Assembly: GCA_900762815.1 (NCBI GenBank)
Contig: CAAFHX010000083.1
Span: 1-62,615 of the forward strand
DNA: 62,615 bases
Direction: 5' to 3'
Source: Candidatus Avelusimicrobium facis
GTDB lineage: Bacteria; Elusimicrobiota; Elusimicrobia; Elusimicrobiales; Elusimicrobiaceae
Shown here: piece by piece, positions 31,581 through 39,729 of the stretch
How the letters are laid out: each line of letters opens with the position of its first letter
Numbering within the stretch: position 1 is the stretch's first letter
The notes under the pieces: model-generated
Told to the model about the DNA's origin: nothing
Seen by the model: the letters and a program-made list of their open reading frames with translations, nothing else
Databases searched by the model: none
Position numbers and translations under genes: made by a program

Positions 31581-32660
31581 TTATACCCGGTTTTTGTAAA
31601 ACGGTGTTTTGGTTTTTTTGGCCGGAATTTTCCGTCCGTGCACTTCTATTTCTACTGCATCGCCCTCTTGCAGGGCCATGTCGGCATAGCCTACGGCAAT
31701 GCCTTTAAACAAAGGCGAATAGGTGCCGCTGGTCAGCACCCCCACTTCCGCCCCGTCCTTAAACACTTTGCAGCCTCCCCGGGGCACTCCGGCCCCCGTC
31801 AGCACAAAGCCCGTCAAGCGGCGCCGGAGCCCGGCGGCCTTTTGCGCCTGCAGCGCCGGCTTGCCGATGAAGTTCTCTTTCATCAGCTTGACCACCCAGC
31901 CGCAGCCGGCCTCATACGGAGTTTGGCGGCCGTCGGCGTCTACGCCGTTGAGCAGGTAGCCCGCCTCCAGGCGCAGCACGTCGCGCGCGCCCAAGCCGCA
32001 GGGTTTGACCCCGGCTTGAAGCAAAGCGTCCCACACTTTCACAATCGCCTCGGGGCTGGCCATTATTTCCACGCCGTCTTCCCCGGTGTAGCCCGTGCGG
32101 GTTACATAGCCCGGCGCGCCAAAGAGGGTTATTTCTTTGATAGCAAAACGGGGCATCTCTTGCACGCCCTCAATCAGGTTAGCCGCTTGCGCCAAGGCCT
32201 GCGGCCCTTGCAGGGCAATCATGCCCCAGCGGGCGCTGTCGTCGGTAATGGTAACGTCAAACCCGGCGGCGTGTTTTTTAAACCACGCCACATCGGTGTC
32301 TATGCAGGCGGCGTTGACCACCACCAAAAATTTTTCCGGGGTTAAACAAAAGGAAATCGCGTCGTCAATAATGCAGCCTTGCTCGTCCGTAAGGTGCGAA
32401 TAGGTGCCCGCCGCGGGTGTATTTTTGATTTGGTTGGTATTGACGTATTGCAAAAACTTCCAAGCCTCGGGCCCTTCTACAAACACCTGCCCCATGTGGG
32501 ACACGTCAAACATTCCGGCCCCTTCGCGCACGGCCTTGTGCTCGGCAAGAATGCTGTCAAACTGCACGGGCAAAAGCCACCCGTGGAAATCCACCATTTT
32601 CCCGCCGGCGGCCTCACAAGCGGCGCAAAGCGGGGTTTTTTTAAGGTTGTTTGGGGTCAC
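31581..32660 (-). CDS. gcvT: Glycine cleavage system T protein (aminomethyltransferase)
   Basis: 359 residues. KMVDFHGWLLPVQF near the start and VSHMGQVFVEGP are typical, and GLGARDVLRLEAGYLLNG follows in the second half. It transfers the methylene carbon to tetrahydrofolate and frees ammonia. The start is a GTG at 32660: GGGAGGAAATCAA lies directly upstream and the family begins at this point (LKKTPLCAACE). Upstream in-frame codons would add about 40 non-homologous residues. First gene of the gcv run. Confidence 0.93.
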   Translation of the reverse strand: MTPNNLKKTPLCAACEAAGGKMVDFHGWLLPVQFDSILAEHKAVREGAGMFDVSHMGQVFVEGPEAWKFLQYVNTNQIKNTPAAGTYSHLTDEQGCIIDDAISFCLTPEKFLVVVNAACIDTDVAWFKKHAAGFDVTITDDSARWGMIALQGPQALAQAANLIEGVQEMPRFAIKEITLFGAPGYVTRTGYTGEDGVEIMASPEAIVKVWDALLQAGVKPCGLGARDVLRLEAGYLLNGVDADGRQTPYEAGCGWVVKLMKENFIGKPALQAQKAAGLRRRLTGFVLTGAGVPRGGCKVFKDGAEVGVLTSGTYSPLFKGIAVGYADMALQEGDAVEIEVHGRKIPAKKTKTPFYKNRV

Positions 32661-32753
32661 TTGATTTCCTCCCGATATAGGATTATTGTATAAAATATTC
32701 GCCGGTTTTTCGCCATTTTCCGCGCAGAAAGGCCAAAAGCTCCAAAAGGAAAT

Positions 32754-32762
32754 TGCTATAAT
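32754..32762 (+). promoter_or_regulatory. Extended -10 placed for leaderless transcription
   Basis: TGCTATAAT, a perfect extended -10; the hexamer ends at 32762 and the ATG starts at 32769, so the first transcribed base would be the A of the start codon. No Shine-Dalgarno. Confidence 0.6.
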
Positions 32763-32768
32763 GAAATT

Positions 32769-33440
32769 ATGGCAGATACGCAAAGCGTCGTAAGCGACGT
32801 CAAATTATTTATCGAACGGCTTAAGAAAGAGCTGCCGGAAGTGTTTGGCGGCCCGGGTGAAAACGCCGAAACCGAGGCGGGCAAAATCCTCTACGAGGGC
32901 AAGCTTTATCCCGCCCACGTTCACCTTACCCCCGACCAAGAGGAAGGGGTGGATTTTGCCGGGGATTGTTTTCAGATTTATCTGCAAACCCCGCAGGCCG
33001 ACCCCAATGCCCTGGCCGAACGTTGGTTGCGCGAAAAAGCCGGGGAAGTGTTGGGCGCCAAAACGGCCGAATGGGCGCAAAAAATGGGCGTGGAATTCAA
33101 CCATATTACCGTCAAAAACCAGCAATCGCTGTGGGCCAGCTGCTCTGCCAAAAAAAATATCAACTATACCTACCATATTATTAAAATGCCCGTAGCCGTG
33201 CGGGATTATTTGATTGTGCATGAGCTGTCTCACCTGGTGCATATGAACCACGGTACGGAATATTGGCAGCTGGTGGCGCAGTATTGCCCGGAATATAAGG
33301 CGCACCGCCGCTGGCTGAACGACAACCGCGGAGCAGTATTTGCCGCCTTGGATTTGAAATATACCCCGGAAAAGGAAACGGCTGCGGCTGCGAAGCCGGA
33401 ACCTGCGCTGACGGAAAGCACACCGACAGAGCCAAAATAA
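32769..33440 (+). CDS. YgjP-like (DUF45, M48-related) metallopeptidase domain protein
   Basis: 223 residues. VHELSHLVHMNHGTEYWQLV is the zinc-site pattern of the YgjP/DUF45 family (HExxH plus a third His five residues on), with the family's NQQSLWASCSAKKNINYTY just before. The C-terminal 30 residues are Ala/Pro/Glu/Thr-rich and probably disordered. Some relatives act in DNA-protein crosslink or restriction-linked roles, but no partner is nearby and the substrate is unknown. Confidence 0.8.
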   Translation: MADTQSVVSDVKLFIERLKKELPEVFGGPGENAETEAGKILYEGKLYPAHVHLTPDQEEGVDFAGDCFQIYLQTPQADPNALAERWLREKAGEVLGAKTAEWAQKMGVEFNHITVKNQQSLWASCSAKKNINYTYHIIKMPVAVRDYLIVHELSHLVHMNHGTEYWQLVAQYCPEYKAHRRWLNDNRGAVFAALDLKYTPEKETAAAAKPEPALTESTPTEPK

Positions 33441-33446
33441 GCGTAA

Positions 33447-33470
33447 AAATCCGCCTCTTCGGCGGATTTC
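33447..33470 (+). terminator. Weak terminator after the YgjP-like gene
   Basis: AAATCCGCC/GGCGGATTT stem with a four-base loop; the T-run is short (TTTCCC). Confidence 0.55.
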
Positions 33471-33512
33471 CCGGGGCCCCCACGGCACAATCCTCCGCCC
33501 CAAATGTGCCGC

Positions 33513-33540
33513 TTGCAATTTCTATTTTTTTTGCTATACT
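33513..33540 (+). promoter_or_regulatory. Promoter of the pilin at 33596
   Basis: TTGCAA, a 16-base spacer and TATACT preceded by TGC. The 5' leader that follows contains a GGAGTACTCC palindrome (33546-33555). Confidence 0.6.
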
Positions 33541-33595
33541 ATGTAGGAGTACTCCATACAGGGAGTGCCCACTTTAGTTACTCAAGGAGAAAGTT

Positions 33596-34087
33596 ATGAA
33601 GAAAGGTTTTACTTTAATTGAGTTGCTGGTGGTCGTATTGATTATCGGCATCCTCTCGGCGATTGCCTTGCCGCAATATACCACCGCTGTGGAAAAAGCC
33701 CGCGCCGCCGAAGCGGTTACACTGATGGGCACCATCCGCTACGCGGCCGAGCGCTATCGCTTGCAGACCGGCTCTTTCCCGGGGGCTGACTTCACGGTGC
33801 TGGACATTGAAGTCCCCAGCACGGCTACGGTAACCGCCACCAGCGGCGCCAAAACCAAAAACTTTGACATCACTGCTTCCGGCACGGATACCTATGTTAT
33901 CTCCGCCAAGCGCAACGGCGGTACCACCTACTATTTGGGCACCATCGTCTCTGCCGATGGTACGGCCACCCGCTGCTGCGGCTCTGCGGTAGCGTCCACC
34001 GGCTGCACGGCCGCCGCCGCAAACAGCGATGCCTTGAAGATCTGCAGCGCCATTACCAGCGGTCATAATACCGACGGCAAATGGTAA
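33596..34087 (+). CDS. Orphan type IV pilin-like protein
   Basis: 163 residues with leader MKKG and FTLIELLVVVLIIGILSAIALPQYTTAVEKARAAEA. The C-terminal domain is Thr/Ala/Gly-rich with a CCGSA...STGC...KIC cysteine set. AAGGAGA is correctly spaced. Strong promoter and ribosome site suggest high expression, so this is the best candidate in the window for a major pilin. Terminator at 34102-34133. Confidence 0.9.
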   Translation: MKKGFTLIELLVVVLIIGILSAIALPQYTTAVEKARAAEAVTLMGTIRYAAERYRLQTGSFPGADFTVLDIEVPSTATVTATSGAKTKNFDITASGTDTYVISAKRNGGTTYYLGTIVSADGTATRCCGSAVASTGCTAAAANSDALKICSAITSGHNTDGKW

Positions 34088-34101
34088 GCTGATTGCTTTA
34101 C

Positions 34102-34133
34102 AAAAAACCGCCCCGCAAAGGGGCGGTTTTTTT
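34102..34133 (+). terminator. Terminator of the pilin at 33596
   Basis: AACCGCCCC/GGGGCGGTT stem with T7. Confidence 0.9.
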
Positions 34134-34144
34134 GTACCAATGAC

Positions 34145-34178
34145 AAAACAGGCAAGCCTTTTCCGGCTTGCCTGTTTT
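34145..34178 (-). terminator. Terminator of the secreted-protein gene at 34200
   Basis: AACAGGCAAGCC/GGCTTGCCTGTT stem with TTTTGTCATT on the minus strand. Confidence 0.8.
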
Positions 34179-34199
34179 CCCCCGAAAGGCTCTTTACGG

Positions 34200-34679
34200 C
34201 TACTTCAAGGTAAAGACCGCAAAGTCCTTCGCTTTCCCCAGAAATCCCCCGAAAACAGAACGCTTGGCCCCATTGGCCCGGGCCAGCACCGCCCCTTTGA
34301 GCGTGAGGGTTTCCTTCTCCCGCTTGGCGGCGTAAAAACAAGCGGCAGGCACCAACAGGTGTCCGTTGGCCGGGACCGCCGCGCATTCGGTGCGCACCTC
34401 TTGGCAGTTCCAAGGCAAGCGGAGCTTTCTGGAGCTCCCCCACAGGCTGCGGCGGATGCGGTATTCTTTTATTTCGCAGCGTTCCCACGTGGCGTACACG
34501 CGAAGCAGCCCTACTTTTTGGGCCAAGGCCAGCTCTTGGTTCGCCCGGGCCATTTGTCCTTGGGCCGCCCGCGTAAGATGAGAGACGGCCGTTTGCCCTG
34601 CGGCGGGCGCACTCCACCCCCCGGTAGTGCCGGCCAACAACGCAAGGGATAAGAACAACTTGAATGTATGGTTTTTCAT
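34200..34679 (-). CDS. Secreted Cys-containing protein of unknown function
   Basis: 159 residues with a clear signal peptide (KLFLSLALLAGTTGGWSA, cleavage near 24). The mature part has four cysteines (WERCEIKEY, PWNCQEV, RTECAAV, PAACFYA) and many basic residues. The end (GHLLVPAACF ... KDFAVFTLK) faintly recalls the first barrel of trypsin-fold proteins, but the catalytic His is absent and the rest of the fold is missing, so I do not assign it. AAGGAGGAAG precedes the ATG. Confidence 0.7.
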   Translation of the reverse strand: MKNHTFKLFLSLALLAGTTGGWSAPAAGQTAVSHLTRAAQGQMARANQELALAQKVGLLRVYATWERCEIKEYRIRRSLWGSSRKLRLPWNCQEVRTECAAVPANGHLLVPAACFYAAKREKETLTLKGAVLARANGAKRSVFGGFLGKAKDFAVFTLK

Positions 34680-34703
34680 CTGACTTCCTCCTTAGGTAAA
34701 TAA

Positions 34704-34758
34704 ATTATACCAAAAGTTAGTCTTTCCTAACAAATAAATTTAGGCCTACCTAACTTTT
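34704..34758 (-). promoter_or_regulatory. Promoter and operator-like repeats of the secreted-protein gene
   Basis: On the minus strand TATAAT (34704-34709), preceded by TGG as an extended -10. Just upstream AAAAGTTAG (34712-34720) is mirrored by CTAACTTTT (34750-34758), with another GTTAG/CTAAC pair (34716-34731). Looks like regulator binding sites over the -35 region. Confidence 0.5.
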
Positions 34759-34789
34759 AGGCCCTAAGACCTACTTCCCATACAAAAGC

Positions 34790-34812
34790 AGAGGCTCCGC
34801 CCGGAGCCTCTG
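34790..34812 (-). terminator. Terminator of the chromate-transporter genes
   Basis: AGAGGCTCC/GGAGCCTCT hairpin with GCTTTTGT on the minus strand. Confidence 0.6.
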
Positions 34813-34831
34813 CCGCTAACATAGTTTTCAT

Positions 34832-35356
34832 TTAATACAGCAGCCAGCCGCTTAGCCCGGCCAGCGCAATCAGCGCAATGGGGTGCACCTTCCCTTTGAC
34901 TAAGGCCCCAAAAGCCACCGCAAAAAGCAGTACGCTTTTGTAATCTACAAAATTTTCCCCGTCGCACAGCACCAAAGCCGCCGAAGCAATCAGCCCGATA
35001 ATGGCCGGGCGCAACCCCTTAAATACAGCCCGGACCGCCGGGGCCTCCTGGCATTTAAAAAAATAATGCGTGATTAAAATCATCATCACAAACGAGGGCA
35101 AGCATACCGCCAGCGTAGCCACCGCCGCCCCCCACGGGCTTTGCGTGGCGGCAAAACCCGTGTACGTGGCCATATTAATGCCCACCGGGCCGGGGGTCAT
35201 TTGGCTCACGGCCACGATGTCGGTAAATTCAGCGGTCCCCAGCCAGCCGTGTTTAAGCACCACTTCGTTTTGGATAAACGAAATCATCGGGTATCCGCCG
35301 CCGAAGTTAAATAAGCCGATTTTAAAAAAAGTTTTAAACAGCTGCCAATAAATCAT
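34832..35356 (-). CDS. Chromate transporter family protein, half 2
   Basis: 174 residues, one CHR domain: GLFNFGGGYPMISFIQNEVV, MTPGPVGINMATYTGF and six or so membrane helices. Single-domain CHR proteins work in pairs with opposite membrane orientation and export chromate; with no chromate stress here the true substrate may be another anion. The ATG overlaps the stop of the upstream half by four bases (ATGA). Confidence 0.85.
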   Translation of the reverse strand: MIYWQLFKTFFKIGLFNFGGGYPMISFIQNEVVLKHGWLGTAEFTDIVAVSQMTPGPVGINMATYTGFAATQSPWGAAVATLAVCLPSFVMMILITHYFFKCQEAPAVRAVFKGLRPAIIGLIASAALVLCDGENFVDYKSVLLFAVAFGALVKGKVHPIALIALAGLSGWLLY

Positions 35357-35889
35357 GGGGTTTTCCTCCGGCAAAACAGCCAGCCGCCCAGCCCGGCCAC
35401 CAGCACCACATACACCGGCGACACATGCCCCAGCCACACCGCCAAAGCGCAAAGCAGCGGGAACCAGGCGCTCTTCCACGTAACTCCGGCGGTTTTGGAC
35501 AGGCGCAGCACCGGCACCGCAATCAAGGCCACCACGGCGGGGCGGATGCCCATAAAGATGCGGGCCACCGTTTCGTTTTGGCGAAAATCATGAAAGAAAA
35601 GCGCAATCAATAAAATAATGCCAAACGAGGGCAACGCCGCCCCCAAGGTGGTAACCGCCGCACCGGGCAGCCCGGCCAATTTATACCCGATAAAAATGGC
35701 CATATTCACCGCCAAAATGCCGGGGGCGGCCTGGGCCATGGCGGTTAAATCCAAAAATTCCTTTTTGTCTATCCAATGGTGCTTATCCACTATTTCGGCC
35801 TCTATCAGGGGCAGCATGGCATACCCGCCCCCCAAAGTAAACAGGCCGATTTTGGCAAAAATCCAAAATAAAGAAAAGAAAATGCTCAT
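35353..35889 (-). CDS. Chromate transporter family protein, half 1
   Basis: 178 residues, one CHR domain: GLFTLGGGYAMLPLIEAEIV, QAAPGILAVNMAIFIGYKLAG. Paralogous to the following gene and coupled to it. The start at 35889 (MSIFFSLFWIF) is chosen because it opens the first helix; the longer reading frame would overlap the divergent promoter. Confidence 0.85.
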   Translation of the reverse strand: MSIFFSLFWIFAKIGLFTLGGGYAMLPLIEAEIVDKHHWIDKKEFLDLTAMAQAAPGILAVNMAIFIGYKLAGLPGAAVTTLGAALPSFGIILLIALFFHDFRQNETVARIFMGIRPAVVALIAVPVLRLSKTAGVTWKSAWFPLLCALAVWLGHVSPVYVVLVAGLGGWLFCRRKTP

Positions 35890-35996
35890 CTCATTTATTG
35901 TACAATTTGCAGCGCGGCTGCGGGAAACCCCTTGTTTTCTATCATTTTTATGCTTATAGTATAAGAGAGGACATCCCAACTCTAAGGAGAAATCTT

Positions 35997-36557
35997 ATGA
36001 ACAAAAAATGGATTTTAGCCATTTTGGTATTAGCCCTGGCCAGCGTAGGCGTATTGGCGCAAGGCAAAGCAAAAGCGAAAAGAGTCCCCGATTCTATTTC
36101 TTTGGCCGACAAAAAACTTCATGCGGTTGCCGAGCCCGCACGCAACAATAGGTCCGCCTTGGTTTATGCCGATGAAAAAGGTATTATCACGGTGCGCGCT
36201 TTTGCTAATGAGAAGCCCCTGCGCCCGTCAGCCAATGAGCAAAAAGAACAACAAAATTGGTATTTTAACAATATGTTGCGGGATGTTAAGCGTGGCGGCA
36301 TTCCCAACTTTGTGATTGTTTCGTGCCGGTATAAAGAATTAAAGCCGGGAGACGACCAAAACGCCAAGGAACCTTTCGTGATAGCCACCATAGGGGCCCA
36401 GTCCATGTATGCTGTGAAAGTGTCCCCCGAAATCACGTACACGCTGAATGCGACGGTGCCTGCGGGCCAAGCATTTGAATACGCACAAGCTTTTTGTAAG
36501 ATTGACAAGCTTGGTTTCCGCCAGAGTGATTTACCCGCCGTGTTGATCCATAAATAA
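35997..36557 (+). CDS. Secreted protein of unknown function
   Basis: 186 residues with signal peptide MNKKWILAILVLALASVGVLAQ. The mature part has a Lys-rich start, then a mixed alpha/beta region with two cysteines (VSCRYKE and QAFCKID) that could pair. No family recognised. CTAAGGAGA precedes the ATG at 35997; a TATAGT/TATAAG-like -10 lies about 40 bases upstream. It stands alone between the divergent chromate-transporter genes and a terminator. Confidence 0.7.
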   Translation: MNKKWILAILVLALASVGVLAQGKAKAKRVPDSISLADKKLHAVAEPARNNRSALVYADEKGIITVRAFANEKPLRPSANEQKEQQNWYFNNMLRDVKRGGIPNFVIVSCRYKELKPGDDQNAKEPFVIATIGAQSMYAVKVSPEITYTLNATVPAGQAFEYAQAFCKIDKLGFRQSDLPAVLIHK

Positions 36558-36570
36558 TCTGTAATCTACC

Positions 36571-36606
36571 AAACCGCCCCGGAGGAAATTCCCCCGGGGC
36601 GGTTTT
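36571..36606. terminator. Terminator between the secreted protein and the amidase
   Basis: ACCGCCCCGG/CCGGGGCGGT with TTTTATTT rightward; the left side is less T-rich. Confidence 0.8.
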
Positions 36607-36627
36607 ATTTGTGTCTTTCAAAAGGGT

Positions 36628-38235
36628 TTATTTCTTCAGCCAACCCTCGGCCTTGGCATAAGACACAATGCCCTTGCCAATGCCTTCGCCCATGCGTTTT
36701 TGGGCGGCCTTGTTATTGAGGCGGGCGCGGTCCTTGGGGCTGCTGGCATAGCCCATTTCCACCAAAATAGCCGGGGCCTTTACCCCGCGCAGCACATAAA
36801 AGTTGGCCTGGCGGATGGAGTTGTTCTGCCGCACCGCAATGCCGATGCCCGGCTCTTTATATACATAATTGCGCACGTGGCCGGCCAGTTTGGAGCTTTC
36901 GTTCATATACTCATTCTTGGCCAAAGATTCCAGCAGTTTGTCCACAAAGCTGTAATGGGTTTCCTCGTATTGCAAGGCTTCGTTTTCAAAGGCGGCCACT
37001 TCGGCGGCCTCTTTGTCGGTGGCCCGGTCGGAGCGGAAATAGACCTCAAACCCGTTGGCCGCGCTGCGTTTGGCGGCATTGGTATGTATAGACACAAACA
37101 GGTCCGCCTTAAATTCATTGGCCATTTTGCTGCGCCCGGCCAAGGTAACAAAGGTGTCGTTATCGCGCGTGAGGCGCACCTCCAGCCCCTGCTTTTTCAG
37201 GTAATTGTATAAATGCTTGGCGACGGCCAAATTTAAATCCTTTTCCTTGGCGCTGCCGCGACGCACCGCCCCGGGGTCCTTGCCGCCGTGGCCGGGGTCT
37301 ATCACAATGCGCATTTTGTGCGGCTCTTTCACCGCCGGCACAGACGGGCTCAGCACCGGGGTGGGAGCGGGCTTGATGACAGGCTGTTCCCGCGCGGGCG
37401 AAAGGGCGGGCTGCCGCGCCGCTTCCTCAGCCATGACGGACGGGGTCAAATCCAATTCTTCCGCTTCTTGGGCCGCCGGTTGGGTCGCCGGCGCGGCGGA
37501 AACCGCCGGCAAATTCCGGGCGGCTGCGGTAAAGACCAGCTCTCCCTGCTCGGGCGTTAAACGCCACACTTTGCCTTTTTTGCCCAAGATGATTTTAAGC
37601 ACCGCATCCTTGCCCCGTTGGGTCAAAGAAAAAGAACGCACGAAGGAATCTTTCGGACGCAAACTGACATTGCGCTTGAGCACCGCCCCCGGAAAGACCG
37701 CCTGTACCGTATGGCCGTTGGGCTGCCCGGCCGTCGGCGCAGGCAAGCCGAGGGCATGCAATTTCAGGCGGGTATAGCTGGGTTTTTGCTCTGTATTTAC
37801 ATAGGCCAAGGTAAAATTTTTCTCTACCACCAAGGCTTTGTTTTCAAAAGTAATCTGGCGGCCCAAGGCCTTTTGCACCTGCGGCAACATAAAAAATTGC
37901 ACCGGCACATACAGCTTACCGCCCGACGCCACCACTTCCCCCGGCAGCTTGACAGAGGCCGCGTTGACAATGGCCTCATCCAGCGGGGCGCTTAAAATGG
38001 CATACATCCCCGGGAAAGCGATTTTGATTTGCTTGGCAGCGGAAAAGAGCTCCACGCTGCCGCCCAATTTTTTGGCGGTTTTTTGCGCGTCTACCAGCGT
38101 AATGCCGTTGGCCTGCAGCGAATGCACGGTCCCTTTGTTTTTGCCCAATATCCAAAGCTCCGTCTTCCCCTGCGCATGCAACACAGGGGAAAACGAAAAC
38201 AAAAGCGCTAGTATCATCCAAAGGGCTTTCTTCAT
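36628..38235 (-). CDS. N-acetylmuramoyl-L-alanine amidase
   Basis: 535-residue exported amidase. Signal peptide (WMILALLFSFSPVLHAQ), an N-terminal copper-amine-oxidase-like fold (about 30-125), an AMIN-like region, a Pro/Ala linker (about 245-305) and a C-terminal Amidase_3 domain. Zinc ligands fit IDPGHGGKDPGA, KEKDLN and SIHTNA, and the catalytic glutamate lies in LVEMGYASSPKD. It cuts the peptide from muramic acid during cell separation. Last gene of the long ribosomal/rod-shape block. Confidence 0.9.
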   Translation of the reverse strand: MKKALWMILALLFSFSPVLHAQGKTELWILGKNKGTVHSLQANGITLVDAQKTAKKLGGSVELFSAAKQIKIAFPGMYAILSAPLDEAIVNAASVKLPGEVVASGGKLYVPVQFFMLPQVQKALGRQITFENKALVVEKNFTLAYVNTEQKPSYTRLKLHALGLPAPTAGQPNGHTVQAVFPGAVLKRNVSLRPKDSFVRSFSLTQRGKDAVLKIILGKKGKVWRLTPEQGELVFTAAARNLPAVSAAPATQPAAQEAEELDLTPSVMAEEAARQPALSPAREQPVIKPAPTPVLSPSVPAVKEPHKMRIVIDPGHGGKDPGAVRRGSAKEKDLNLAVAKHLYNYLKKQGLEVRLTRDNDTFVTLAGRSKMANEFKADLFVSIHTNAAKRSAANGFEVYFRSDRATDKEAAEVAAFENEALQYEETHYSFVDKLLESLAKNEYMNESSKLAGHVRNYVYKEPGIGIAVRQNNSIRQANFYVLRGVKAPAILVEMGYASSPKDRARLNNKAAQKRMGEGIGKGIVSYAKAEGWLKK

Positions 38236-38259
38236 AGGCCGGGGCGCATCAGGCCGCCG

Positions 38260-39714
38260 CTACTCCAAGACGATTTTATAGTCTTCCCACGGCAGCTGCG
38301 GGTCGGACTGAATTTTGAGCGTGCGGTGGATGTTCTCCTCAATATCGGCCTGTCTTTCTTTAATGGCTTCGGCCAATAACGGATGCAGCACCACGCGCAG
38401 ATTGCCGCCGGGGCGGCCGTTGGTCAAATCGTAAATTTCCCGTTGGATTTTAATGCGCATGCTCTCAGCGGACAGCACCCGGCCCGACCCGTGGCACTGC
38501 GGGCATTCCTCGCTGATAAAGCTGCCCGTGCTTTCGCGTTTGCGTTCGCGGGTCATTTCCACCAAGCCCAAGCGCGTAATGGGCAAAATGCGGATTTTGG
38601 CCCGGTCGCCGCGCACGGCATTGGCCAATGCTTCCACCACGCGGTGGCGGCTGGAGGCCTTGCGCATATCAATAAAGTCAATCACGATAATGCCGCCGAT
38701 GTTGCGCAAGCGCAGCTGGTGGGCAATCTCTTGCGCAGCCTCAATATTGGTCTGGGTAACGGTTTCCTCTTGGGATTTGCTTCCCGTAAACTTACCCGTG
38801 TTGACGTCAATAGCGCAGAGGGATTCGGCCTCTTGGATGATGATACTGCCGCCGTTGGGCAAAGGCAATTTGATTTTGCGCAAGTTATCAATTTCCGGCT
38901 CAATGCCGTAGGCTTCAAAAATCGGCGTTTTGCCCTTATAAAGCTGCACGCGGTCGGCCAACTCCGGCGAGTTCTTTTTCACAAAATCCAGCACCCGCTC
39001 ATAGTCGGCTTTGTTGTCCAGCAAATACACTTTGGCGTTTTCGCTCAGCACGTCGCGCGCCACCTGCAATACGGCGTCCATATCCTCGTGCAACAAGGCC
39101 GGCGAAGGCAAGGTTTCAAATTTCTTTAAGATAGACTGCCATTGGCGGTAAAGATATTTCACTTCGCGTTCCAGCTCGTCTTTGGTGGCTTCTTCGGCTT
39201 CTGTGCGGACAATGCAGCCCATGCCGTTTAAGTGTTTGGCGGCCAAATCTTGCATAATGTCATTGAGTTTGTGGCGGGCCTCGCTGTCTTCAATATTTTT
39301 AGACACGCCCACAAAGCTCTGGTGCGGCGTCAACACCAAATAACGGCCCGGCAAGGTAACGTCCATAGTAACCTTCATGCCCTTGGTGCCGATGGCATCC
39401 TTGACCACCTGCACCATAATCTGCTGGCCTTTTTTGAGCACTTTATCAATATTTTTGCGGTCCGCGCCCAAAATGTCGGAAATGTACAAATAGGCGTTTT
39501 TTTCATAACCGATATTGGCAAACGCGCTGGAAATGCCGGGCAATACGTTTTCCACCGTGGCCTTGTAAATATTGCCCACGATATTCAGCGAGCCCCGGCG
39601 CTCCCACATCAGTTCATTGATGCGGTCATTTTCCAAAATGGCAATGCGCGTTTCTTCAAACGAAGTGTTTACAATCACTTCCACCTTCGGTGTTTCTTCT
39701 ATATTTTTACTCAT
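38260..39714 (-). CDS. rng: Ribonuclease G/E family endoribonuclease
   Basis: 484 residues. An S1 domain near the N-terminus (NIVGNIYKATVENVLPGI), an RNase H-like fold, catalytic aspartates in CAIDVNTGKFTGSK and GIIVIDFIDMR, and the zinc-link pair CPQCHGSG. Lacking an RNase E C-terminal scaffold, it is RNase G-like. It matures 16S rRNA 5' ends and decays mRNA. Sits between the DUF2344 gene and the amidase. Confidence 0.93.
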   Translation of the reverse strand: MSKNIEETPKVEVIVNTSFEETRIAILENDRINELMWERRGSLNIVGNIYKATVENVLPGISSAFANIGYEKNAYLYISDILGADRKNIDKVLKKGQQIMVQVVKDAIGTKGMKVTMDVTLPGRYLVLTPHQSFVGVSKNIEDSEARHKLNDIMQDLAAKHLNGMGCIVRTEAEEATKDELEREVKYLYRQWQSILKKFETLPSPALLHEDMDAVLQVARDVLSENAKVYLLDNKADYERVLDFVKKNSPELADRVQLYKGKTPIFEAYGIEPEIDNLRKIKLPLPNGGSIIIQEAESLCAIDVNTGKFTGSKSQEETVTQTNIEAAQEIAHQLRLRNIGGIIVIDFIDMRKASSRHRVVEALANAVRGDRAKIRILPITRLGLVEMTRERKRESTGSFISEECPQCHGSGRVLSAESMRIKIQREIYDLTNGRPGGNLRVVLHPLLAEAIKERQADIEENIHRTLKIQSDPQLPWEDYKIVLE

Positions 39715-39729
39715 ACAGATAAATCCTCT

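Noticed and set aside
32661..32768. Glycine riboswitch upstream of gcvT
   Set aside because: The leader from the likely -10 (TACAAT on the minus strand) to the GTG is only about 25 bases, and no tandem aptamer motifs are visible in the 108-base gap.
34200..34679. Trypsin-like serine protease
   Set aside because: VPAACF and KDFAVF only faintly resemble the His and Asp regions; catalytic His and the Ser half are absent.
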